From: Micromonospora orduensis
GTDB lineage: Bacteria > Actinomycetota > Actinomycetes > Mycobacteriales > Micromonosporaceae
Direction: 5' to 3'
DNA: 63,211 bases
NCBI RefSeq assembly: GCF_006228125.1
Contig: NZ_VDFY01000117.1
Span: 1-63,211, forward strand
Shown here: in pieces, positions 27,140 to 35,300 of the stretch
Layout of the letters: each line of letters begins with the position of its first letter
How positions within the stretch are numbered: position 1 is the stretch's first letter
Program-made: the position numbers and the translations under genes
The notes under the pieces: generated by a model
Told to the model about the DNA's origin: nothing
The model's input: only the letters and a program-made list of their open reading frames with translations
The model's database searches: none

Positions 27140-29280
27140 CGCCAGAGTGTACGGCCGGCCGGCTCAACCGAGTCGTCCGGCGAGACCTGGCGCGGTAGGG
27201 GCGCATGCGGTTGTCCGGTCAGCTTCCACCACAGGAGCTCCAGCGTCAGCGCCCACACGAAGGCCCGCTGCTCGTTGTTCGCCGCCGCGCCGTGCCCACC
27301 CTCGACGTTCTCGTAGTACGCCACGTCGTGGCCGTGCTCGCGCAGGCGGGCCGCCATCTTGCGAGCGTGCGCCGGATGCACCCGGTCGTCGCGGGTCGAT
27401 GTGACGAGCAGGACCGGCGGGTACGGCCGTCCGCCGCGGATCTTGTGGTACGGCGAGTACTCCCGCAGGTAGGCCCAGTCGGCCGGGTCGTCCGGGTCGC
27501 CGTACTCGGCCATCCACGAGGCTCCGGCCAGCAGCCGGTGGTAGCGCCGCATGTCCAGCACCGGCACGTGCGCGACGACCGCCCCAAACAGCTTCGGGTA
27601 GCGGGTCAGCATCACCCCCGTCAGCAGCCCGCCGTTGCTGCCGCCCTCGATGCCGAACCGCTCCGGCGTGGTGATCCCACGCGTCACCAGGTCGGCCGCC
27701 ACCGCCGCGAAGTCCTCGTACGCCCGGGGCCGGTTCTCCCGCAGCGCGGCGCGGTGCCACTCGGGGCCGTACTCGCCGCCGCCGCGGATGTTCGCCACCA
27801 CGTAGCTGCCGCCCCTGGCCAGCCAGCCCTGCCCGATGATCCCGCTGTAGTGCGGGGTCAGCGAGACCTCGTAGCCGCCGTACCCGGTGAGCAGCGTCGG
27901 CCCGCCGGGCGCAGCCGGGTCGCCCACCACGAAGTACGGCACTCGGGTTCCGTCGGCCGAGGTGGCGAAGAACTGGCGTACCGCCAGGCCGTCCGCGTCG
28001 AAGAACGCCGGCTCCCGCTTCAGCGTCTCGACCGTGCCGCAGACCTGGCCGAGCCGCAGCGTCGCCGGTTGCAGGAACCCTTCGGAGGTGAGCAGGTAGG
28101 CGTCGTCGTGGTCCGGGTCGGTCTCCACGATCCGGCTGTGGTCGAAATCCGGCACCCCCGCGAGCGGCTCCCGCCGCCAACCCGTCTCGCCGGGCGTCAG
28201 CACCTCCAGCCGGCTCCGCACGTCGACGAGGGTGGCCAGGATCAGATGGTTCCGGGTCCAGACGTAAGAGCTCAGCGCCGTGCGAGCGTCGGGCCGGAAG
28301 AGCACCGCCAGCTCCCGCTGGCCAGCGAGGAACGCCTCGAATCGGGTCGCCAGCAGAACGCCGGCGGGATGGGTCACCCCACCGACCGGCCACGGCGAGC
28401 GCAGCCGGATCAAAAGCCACTCCCGGTGTACGTCCCACCAGGCGTCCTCCGGCACCTCGATCCGGGTCAGTTCGCCCGCCCCGGCCAGCAGGTAGCTCTG
28501 GGTGCGATAGAAGTCCAGGCTGCGAACGACGAAGTCGCGCTCGAACCCAGGGGTTGGATCGTGCGAGGCGAACACCGCGACGTCCTCCGGCCGCCCCTCA
28601 TGCACCGTGTCGGCCGCCGACAGCGGCGTGCCTCGCCGCCAGCGTTTCGCGACCCGTGGGTACCCGGAGGAGGTTAGCGACCCCGGCCCGAAGTCGGTGC
28701 CGACGTAGATGTTGTCCGCGTCGATCCAGCAGACCCGGGTCTTCGCCTCCGGCAGCGTGAAGCCGTCCTCGACGAAAGCCCGGCGGAGCAGGTCGAACTC
28801 GCGCACCACGACGGCGTCGGCGCCGCCCCGGGACAGGCTGATCAGGCAGCGCTCATAGCCGGGCCGCAGCACCGTCACCCCGCTCCAGACCCAGTTCTCG
28901 CCCTCCTCCGCCGCCAACGCGTCGACGTCGAGCAGCATGTCCCACTCCGGCTCAGGCCGGCGGTACTCATCGAGCGTCGTCCGCCGCCAGACCCCACGCG
29001 GGCGCGACGCGTCCTTCCAGAAGTCGTAGTAGAGGTGATCCCCGCGCCACCCCGGATAGGGAATACGGTCCTCGGCATCGAGCACCTGCCGGATCTCGGC
29101 CCGCAACCCGGCGAACGCCTCGCCTCCGGTCAACGCGGCGGTGGTCTCCGCGTTGCGGTCCCGCACCCACCCGACGGCGTCCGCGCCATCAAGATCTTCC
29201 AGCCAGAGGTACGGGTCATCGCCCTCGTCGATCAACCTCGCCACCCTCGCCACTATCCCCGACGAGTGACCACCATCCAC
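27136..29280 (-). CDS. Prolyl oligopeptidase family serine peptidase (S9A)
   Basis: 714 residues, close to the usual length of S9A prolyl oligopeptidases. The N-terminal beta-propeller begins with DPYLWLEDLDG (family hallmark). The C-terminal alpha/beta hydrolase domain has the nucleophile in GGSNGG, the acid in STRDDRVHP and the catalytic His in EGGHGAA. No signal peptide is apparent, so it is probably cytoplasmic. It cleaves small peptides after proline in known members. Its stop codon overlaps the pglX start by four bases, an unusual coupling of a peptidase to a BREX gene. The start may be a few codons downstream of 29280. Confidence 0.9.
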   Translation of the reverse strand: MDGGHSSGIVARVARLIDEGDDPYLWLEDLDGADAVGWVRDRNAETTAALTGGEAFAGLRAEIRQVLDAEDRIPYPGWRGDHLYYDFWKDASRPRGVWRRTTLDEYRRPEPEWDMLLDVDALAAEEGENWVWSGVTVLRPGYERCLISLSRGGADAVVVREFDLLRRAFVEDGFTLPEAKTRVCWIDADNIYVGTDFGPGSLTSSGYPRVAKRWRRGTPLSAADTVHEGRPEDVAVFASHDPTPGFERDFVVRSLDFYRTQSYLLAGAGELTRIEVPEDAWWDVHREWLLIRLRSPWPVGGVTHPAGVLLATRFEAFLAGQRELAVLFRPDARTALSSYVWTRNHLILATLVDVRSRLEVLTPGETGWRREPLAGVPDFDHSRIVETDPDHDDAYLLTSEGFLQPATLRLGQVCGTVETLKREPAFFDADGLAVRQFFATSADGTRVPYFVVGDPAAPGGPTLLTGYGGYEVSLTPHYSGIIGQGWLARGGSYVVANIRGGGEYGPEWHRAALRENRPRAYEDFAAVAADLVTRGITTPERFGIEGGSNGGLLTGVMLTRYPKLFGAVVAHVPVLDMRRYHRLLAGASWMAEYGDPDDPADWAYLREYSPYHKIRGGRPYPPVLLVTSTRDDRVHPAHARKMAARLREHGHDVAYYENVEGGHGAAANNEQRAFVWALTLELLWWKLTGQPHAPLPRQVSPDDSVEPAGRTLWR

Positions 29281-29305
29281 GCCATGTCGGCATGCCGCCT
29301 GAGCG

Positions 29306-29716
29306 TTAGTCCCAGGTCTGACTGATGTCGAGGATTTCCAGCCCCGGGGGCATCACCGGCGACACGATCTTCGGGTCTCGGGTGACCAGATAGCAGCGGT
29401 AGAGTGCGGCGGTCGCGACAGCGTGCGCGACATCCAGCGACACGTGTGAACGCGCGGCGATACGGGCAACCCGTCGGCTCGTGGCCGCGTCGTAGACCGC
29501 TACCTGGGTGTCGCGGTCCTCCGTGAACAACAGGTCAAGCATGGTGGCGGCTGCAGTGCCCGCCAGTTCGAGCTGCGCCTGCCCCAGGCAAAGGGCGGGG
29601 ACCCACACCTGCTGCTCCGGGTCTTCCTCCGCGAGGGTCAGCATGGCACCAGGTTCGACGCTGGTCCCCGAGGCGTAGGCGAGAAGAGCAGAGGTGTCGA
29701 GGACCAGGCCGTTCAC
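29306..29716 (-). CDS. VapC-like PIN-domain toxin
   Basis: 136-residue PIN-domain protein: first acid Asp7 in LVLDTSALLAY, and the later acid cluster within SHVSLDVAHAVATAALY and YLVTRDPK. Such toxins are metal-dependent RNases that cut tRNA or rRNA in known systems. The start overlaps the stop of the ribbon-helix-helix gene by four bases, the usual antitoxin-toxin order. It lies 25 bp before the oligopeptidase gene and may be an addiction module keeping the island in place. Confidence 0.82.
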   Translation of the reverse strand: MNGLVLDTSALLAYASGTSVEPGAMLTLAEEDPEQQVWVPALCLGQAQLELAGTAAATMLDLLFTEDRDTQVAVYDAATSRRVARIAARSHVSLDVAHAVATAALYRCYLVTRDPKIVSPVMPPGLEILDISQTWD

Positions 29717-29994
29717 GCGGCTGCAGTCCCCTCATCGTCGAACTGGCGAAGCCACTCGAGATTGCGGGCATGCTGCTCGTCACTGATCGGCGGGAGAGCC
29801 GCCAGGCGAGCCCGGGTCCTTTCGACGTCCTCGTCGGTGACCACGTAGCCAAGCTGCGCCCACCTCGCACGGAGACTGTCGGCGCGCATCTTCCGACGGA
29901 GGATCCCGGCGATGAAACCGGACGTGTTGCCCTGGGTGCGCTCGACGTAAGCAGCCACGTCGTCGGGCAGGCTGATCGTGATGCGGCGAGTCAT
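29713..29994 (-). CDS. Ribbon-helix-helix antitoxin of VapBC-like pair
   Basis: 93 residues. The N-terminal RRITISLPDDVAAYVER plus NTSGFIAGILR is a CopG/MetJ-type ribbon-helix-helix that dimerises and binds the operon promoter. The acidic, helical C-terminus (after about residue 50) should bind and block the PIN toxin. First gene of the pair. The promoter region just upstream, 29995-30040, includes the AT-rich segment CTGCATACTGACTGAG and the repeated ATAC/GCATA element on both sides. Confidence 0.82.
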   Translation of the reverse strand: MTRRITISLPDDVAAYVERTQGNTSGFIAGILRRKMRADSLRARWAQLGYVVTDEDVERTRARLAALPPISDEQHARNLEWLRQFDDEGTAAA

Positions 29995-30039
29995 ACTCTG
30001 AGCATACCTGCTGCATACTGACTGAGCGCCCCCCGGCGG

Positions 30040-30405
30040 TCACGCCACGCGGTTACTCGCCGCGCCGGCCGCTTCGATCCAGTCACTGGCGAGCCACAGC
30101 GACTGGCTGGCCCGGCGAGGTCAGCGGCAACTGCACCCCGTCCAGCACCGCCGGGTCGGGACGCCGCGCCGGCACCAGCAGCAGCCGGGCCGCCGGCCGG
30201 GGCCGGGTCGGGTCGGCCAGTTCCTGGAGCAGCCCGAGCTGACCGTACCGGGCCAGCGGCGCCGCCTCGGTGATCAGCACCGGCCCGTCGGCGGCGGCGA
30301 TCGCCGCGCTGACCGCCGGGACCACCTGATGCCGAACCAGGTCCACCAGGCTGCGGAAATCGGCGTCCAGCGGCGAGCCGTTTGTCAGCCGCGACGAGGC
30401 CAAGC
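30040..30405 (-). pseudogene. Frameshifted remnant of pglW 3' end
   Basis: The last 360 or so bases of a pglW-type gene, cut off from any upstream part. Translation matches the pglW C-terminus (LDADFRSLVDLVRHQVVP through DGVQLPLTSP). One extra base near 30111 breaks the frame; correcting it restores SQSLWLASDWIEAAG and a natural stop at 30040. A second extra base lies near 30382. By eye it is about 93% identical to 32433-32758. I infer this is the original pglW end, displaced when the neighbouring cassette arrived. Confidence 0.8.
30071..30398. repeat. Direct repeat copy A (pglW 3' end)
   Basis: Left copy of a direct repeat of about 327 bp; the right copy is 32433-32758. Same orientation, about 23 differences counted by eye including one single-base insertion. 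The two copies bracket the two-gene cassette. Confidence 0.8.
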
Positions 30406-30444
30406 GGCCCTGATGGATTCTGTTGACTTACCGCTCTATCCTCT

Positions 30445-30912
30445 GTGGATGTCGGCAAAACAGATCACTCGGTTGGGGTTGAGGTGGACGCGGAACTGTT
30501 GACCCTTGCGAACACCGCAGGAGCCACCCTCGTGGGGCTCCTGGCCACCGATGCTTGGGATCGCGTGAAGTCGGCTGTCGGCTCTCTCTGGCGCCGGTCG
30601 CGCCCCGACCACGCCGAGGTCGTGGAGGCCGAGTTGATCGAGGCGCACCAGGAGGCCGTCGCTGCTCGGGCCGCAGGGGACGATTCGGCGCACGGTGAGC
30701 TGGTCGCCGAGTGGCAGCTGAAGCTGCGCCGCCTGCTGGCGGCCGACCCGACCGTGGCGACCGAGCTACGCCGCCTGCTGGACGAGTTCACCCCTCGGCT
30801 TCCGGAAGGTGGCCAGACCTGGTCCGGCTCCGTGACGATGACCGGCACCGCGTCGGGCCGGGGCAGGGTCTTCCAGATCGCCCAGGGGCACATGACCATC
30901 ACTGAGTCATGA
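30445..30912 (+). CDS. Unknown cassette protein 1, C-terminal VFQIA-G motif
   Basis: 155 residues if GTG 30445 is used; a downstream GTG is possible. The N-terminus carries a Gly/Ala-rich hydrophobic helix (ANTAGATLVGLLATDAWDRV), a layout I know from small actinomycete proteins of conflict systems. A charged helical middle follows, then a Ser/Thr/Gly linker (WSGSVTMTGTASG) and the terminal motif GRVFQIAQGHMTI. The matching motif GHVYQIAHGNMYI opens the next protein. Its stop overlaps the next start (ATGA). No enzymatic domain is visible. My inference is an adaptor or small effector that pairs with protein 2 through the shared motif. Confidence 0.7.
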   Translation: MDVGKTDHSVGVEVDAELLTLANTAGATLVGLLATDAWDRVKSAVGSLWRRSRPDHAEVVEAELIEAHQEAVAARAAGDDSAHGELVAEWQLKLRRLLAADPTVATELRRLLDEFTPRLPEGGQTWSGSVTMTGTASGRGRVFQIAQGHMTITES

Positions 30913-32372
30913 GCGACGACCGGCCGCCCGTCACCGGCGGCGTCCACCTGCATGCCGAGGCGACCGAGCACGGCCACGTGTACCAGATCGCGCATGGCAA
31001 CATGTACATCGGCGCCGATGGCATGGCCACCACCAGGGAGATCCTCTCTCTGTCCATCGCCGAGGCGGCGCGGCGCCTGTCCGACCTGCCGACGAACGAG
31101 GCGGTCGCCGTCCTGGCGACCATCGATCCGTTCGCCGCCGCCAACCGACTGAGCGCCATGCGCCCGGACCGGGCCGCGGACGTCCTGGCCAACATGGACG
31201 AGGTGGCAGCAGGTGTTCGCCTGGCCCACATGAACAGCGCCTCTGCCGGGGAAGTCCTACCGCAGATGCCGACCGACCGGGCGCGGCTCCTGCTGGCGGC
31301 GCTGCCCCACGAATACGCCCTGAAGATCCTCGCTACCGAACACTTTCTCGCGATCCTTCCCCTGCTTCCCGTCGCCGTGGCGGCCCAGGCGATCTCGGGC
31401 AACCAACCTCAGGTGATTGCGCAGATCCTTCAGGCTCTGCCCGAAGACCAGCGCTTCGAGACGTGGCGGGCACTGCCGGACAAGGCCGCCGAGGTCTTCC
31501 GGTTGATGCCACCGGAGTGGCTCGGGTCGGTTGTCGCCCAGTTACCGCCGGACCAGGCGGGCAGGCTGTGCAGGGTGCTCGAAGACGCCCAGGCGGCGGC
31601 GCTTATGTGCCGCCTGCCCCGGGCGCCCGAGGTGCTTTCGCACTACTGGGGGTACGCCCTTCAGGACGGGCGGTTCATTCCGCTGATGGTCGACAACCTG
31701 GCCGCGGACGTTCTGGGGGACGTGCTGAAACTCCTGCCCCCAGCAAACGCGCAGCGGCTCCTGGTGGCGGCCTACCAAGACACCAGTGCTGATTACTGGA
31801 ACGTTCGGATGCGCAACGAACGGGTCGGTGAGGCGCTGACGAAACTTCCCGACCCGCTGGCTCGGTGGCTCACCGCCGCCCTACCTCCCAAGGTCGCCGC
31901 CGAGATCACGGAGAAACGGAACGGCTGCCTGCGGGCTGGGCATCCGGATCCGCGCGCCGAAGCCATCACCGCCATGCTGTCGTGGCCCGACGACCAGCTT
32001 CGGGCCGCCTTGGAGAGGATGCCGGACAAGGAGACGGCGGCGTTACTGGTCATGGTGCCACCCGAGCGTGGGGCGTGGCTTCTCGCCAACGCCTCTGGCA
32101 GCAGGCTTCGCGCGCTGGCCTGGGCCGCACCCCGCGGTGACCGCTTCAATGAACTCGTCGCGGCGATGCCGGCCCGGCAGGTCAGGGACATGTTGACGTG
32201 GGTGCACCCGTGGCTCATGTGGTGCTTCTTCGAGGGCCCGCTCGACGGGACGAAGCGGTCACTGCTCGAAAAGCTGCCACCGGTACGGCGCTGGGCCTGG
32301 CGTACCTGGGCCCTCGCTCTGATGGAGAGCCTCCACGAATATCGCACCCGGGGACAGTCGTATTTTCGATAG
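30909..32372 (+). CDS. Unknown cassette protein 2, helical-repeat protein with N-terminal VYQIA-G motif
   Basis: 487 residues. After GHVYQIAHGNMYI (residues about 21-33) comes a long run of two-helix repeats with the pattern 'A..L..m....A..L..M', for example RRLSDLPTNEAVAVLATID and ANRLSAMRPDRAADVLANM, and so on to the C-terminus. This looks like the MgtE N-terminal/FliG-type superhelix, but there is no CBS or membrane part, so it is not a magnesium channel. The end is Trp-rich (WAWRTWALALMES). It contains two TTA codons (31542-31544, 32043-32045), rare in such genomes. It probably acts as a sensor or scaffold for protein 1 (inference). Confidence 0.75.
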   Translation: MSDDRPPVTGGVHLHAEATEHGHVYQIAHGNMYIGADGMATTREILSLSIAEAARRLSDLPTNEAVAVLATIDPFAAANRLSAMRPDRAADVLANMDEVAAGVRLAHMNSASAGEVLPQMPTDRARLLLAALPHEYALKILATEHFLAILPLLPVAVAAQAISGNQPQVIAQILQALPEDQRFETWRALPDKAAEVFRLMPPEWLGSVVAQLPPDQAGRLCRVLEDAQAAALMCRLPRAPEVLSHYWGYALQDGRFIPLMVDNLAADVLGDVLKLLPPANAQRLLVAAYQDTSADYWNVRMRNERVGEALTKLPDPLARWLTAALPPKVAAEITEKRNGCLRAGHPDPRAEAITAMLSWPDDQLRAALERMPDKETAALLVMVPPERGAWLLANASGSRLRALAWAAPRGDRFNELVAAMPARQVRDMLTWVHPWLMWCFFEGPLDGTKRSLLEKLPPVRRWAWRTWALALMESLHEYRTRGQSYFR

Positions 32373-32389
32373 CGTACGGGCGATTGGCG

Positions 32390-35300
32390 TCACGATCCTG
32401 GCCGCGCGGACGTCCGAACCGGCGGGACAGCCGCCTCGATCCAGTCGTTGGCAAGCCACAGCGACTGGCTGGCCGGTGAGGTCAGTGGCAACTGCACCCC
32501 GTCCAGCACCGCCGGCTCGGGGCGGCGCGCCGGCACCAGCAGCAGCCGGGCCGCCGGCCGGGGCCGGGTCGGGTCGGCCAGCTCCTGAAGCAACGCGAGC
32601 TGCCCGTACCGGGCCAGCGGCGCCGCCTCGGTGAGGAGCACCGGCCCGTCGGCGGCGGCGATCGCCGCGCCGACCGCCGGGACCACCTGATGCCGGACCA
32701 GGTCCACCAGACTGCGGAAGTCCGCGTCCAGCGTCGAGCCGTTGTCGGCCGCCACGATCGCCTCCCACGGGAAGCCCAGCGCACGCAGCCGGTCCAGCAG
32801 GATCGCCGTGACGTCCACTTCGGTCAGCGACAGCCGGGCCAGCAGCGCCCGCCGGGCCGGGCCGAGCCGGCGCAGTGGCGCCAGCACCGCGAGGAAGGCC
32901 CGCCGGTCGATGGCAGAGGCGAGCTTGTCTCCCACCTCGTCGGCGGCGGTGAGCCCGAGCAGCGGTGCGTGGGTGGTGGCCAGCCGGGTGCCTGTCACCG
33001 ACGCCGTCGTGGTCGCCGGCCCGTACACCCGGTCGTGCGGGTGCCAGGTCAGCGGTACCTCGGCTGCGGCGAGCAGGGCGTTCAGTGCGGGCCGCTTCGG
33101 CAGCCGCTCCGCGCGGGGGAAGCGGCTCTGCACCCGGTCGCGGATCTGCTCCTCGCTGAGCCGCTGCCCGATCAGGCTGCCCACCGACAGCCGCAGCGCC
33201 CGCTCCGCCGGCATCCCCACCGGGTAGAGCTGCCCCTGCGCGTTGACGTCGACCCGATCGTTGCGGGCGGCCGCCGCGAGCTGCAACAGCCGCAGGTCGG
33301 CCACGGCCGGCATCCCGGCCGGCACGGGCAGCCGGCGCAGCTCCTCGACGGCACGTTGCCGGGTCGGCAGCGGATCGGCGCCGGCCAGCTCGGCGGCCCG
33401 GCCACCCAGCTCCACCACGTACCCCAGGAAGTCGGCGGCGGTGACGTCGGACGCCGGATCGTCCGGTTCCCGGCCGACCAGGACGGTGCCGGAGGTGCGG
33501 AACCGGTGGATGGCCACCCGGGCGTCCCCGCCGGTGCTCAGCTCGGCCTCGACGGCGGCGCGGACCAGCCCGATCGCCTGTGGCAGCCGCTTCGGCTCGG
33601 GCGTGTAGGAGCCGCGGGCGGCGATCAGCGCCTGCGCCAACTCCTCGGCGGACATCACCGCGCCACGGGCGTCGAGCAGCGCCACGATCTCGTTGCGCAC
33701 CGCCTCCAGCGCCGGCTCCCCCAGCCAGTTCCTAGCCTGGGCAGCGAGCAGCTTGGAGATCTGTGGCTGGCTCCGGCCGGTGGCCCGGGCCGCCTCACTC
33801 TGCGCCGGCCAGCACAGGAACTCACCGTCGTCGGTGGGCGTCTGCCCGAGCAGCACGGCCAGCGTCCGGTGGTTGCGGGACGTCGAGGCGGGAAGCAGAG
33901 TCGCGCAGAGTGCCTCCACGCCCTGCGCCAGCGGCTGCTCGTCGACGGCGGCCGACTCGCTGCCGCCGGGCAGCACGGCGCGCAGCGCCCGCGCCTGGGC
34001 AAGGATCTCCTTGCGGGTGGCGTCCGGCACTCCCTTGGCCCGGGTCAACGCCGACGGTTCCGCGTCCAGCAGCTCGCCGACGGTGTGCAGGCCGAGCCGT
34101 TCCAGCGCCGAGCGCGCCCTGGCGGTCAGCTCGGTGACCTCCAGCGGTGACTCACGAGTCAACCCCACCGCCGCCGGCACCGGGCCGACCGGCGTCACCG
34201 CCGGCTGCGGGACCTGCTGGAAGATGGCCCTCCAGGCGTCGGTCATCTCGTCGACCGTGTCGAACCGGGCCGCCGCGTCCCTCGCCAGCGCCCGGCCGAA
34301 GAACTCCACCAGCCGGTCGGCGACCGCCGGGTCGAACACCGCCGGGTCGAGGGCCACCTCGTCGCTGACCACGGCCGGGTTGGCGTTGTCACCCCAGCGG
34401 GGCAGCACGCCGGTCGCCATCTCATAGAGCACGACGGCCGCCGCGAACCGCTCGGCAGCCGCGTCGTAGCGCAGCCGGCGCGGCGGACCGAGGAACGGAT
34501 CGAGGTACCCGATGGTGCCCGCGCCGAGCTGGTCCGCGGGGGCGGACGAGAGCGAAAAGTCGAAGACGCACAGGTGCGGCTGCTTGTCCTTCGGCCGCGG
34601 CCGGGCCGCCAGGTTGGCCGGCTTCAGGTCGCGGTGCCAGACGCCCTGGCCGTCGAGGTAGTTGACGATGTCGAGCAGGTCCCGGCCGTACCGCTCCAGC
34701 AGGTCCAGCGCCAGCCGGCCGCCGCGCAGCTCCTCGGCGAGGGTCCGCTGCCCGGCGCTCTCCATCAGCAGGGCGGTCCGGCCGCCGACCCGCACCGGGC
34801 CGTCGACCAGCGCGGCCACCTGGGGGTGTTTCAACCGCGCGAGGGTACGCGCCTCCGCCGTCAGCCGTTCCTCGTGCTGCTCGTCGCGGGCGACTTTCAG
34901 CACCAGGTCACGCGACTCCCCGTCGCGAGTGACGAGGAAGGCGACGGCGGTGGCACCGGAGCCGAGCCGGTCCTTCACCTCCAGGCCGCCGTCGAGCACG
35001 TCACCCCGGTGGGCGGACAGCGGGTCGGCGACCGGCTCGGGCTCAGGCGCGGTCAGCTCCTCCCAGACCTTCTCCAGGTCCTTGTGGAACCGGGAGACGC
35101 TGGGCAGCCGTTGCGCCGGATCGCCCCGGGTCGCGTCGTAGACCAGGGTGACCAGCGTGTGCGGCATGCCGTCGACCGCGGCATCGAGGTGCAGGCCGCT
35201 GTCGCGGACCGCGTTGACGAGTTCCTCCGGCGTGGCGGCCGGTACCGCCCCGGCGAAGATCCGGTACGCCAGCGCGCCGAGGGAGAACACGTCGAGCTGG

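Noticed and set aside
27205..28677. Long plus-strand frame opposite the oligopeptidase.
   Set aside because: Shadow frame with no motif; the minus-strand gene has a full S9A catalytic triad.
30423..30444. TTGACT as -35 of the two-gene cassette.
   Set aside because: No acceptable -10 at proper spacing; TATCCT at 30437 is only 8 bp away.
30909..32372. Protein 2 as a magnesium transporter of the MgtE family.
   Set aside because: Only MgtE-N-like repeats; the CBS pair and membrane helices are lacking.
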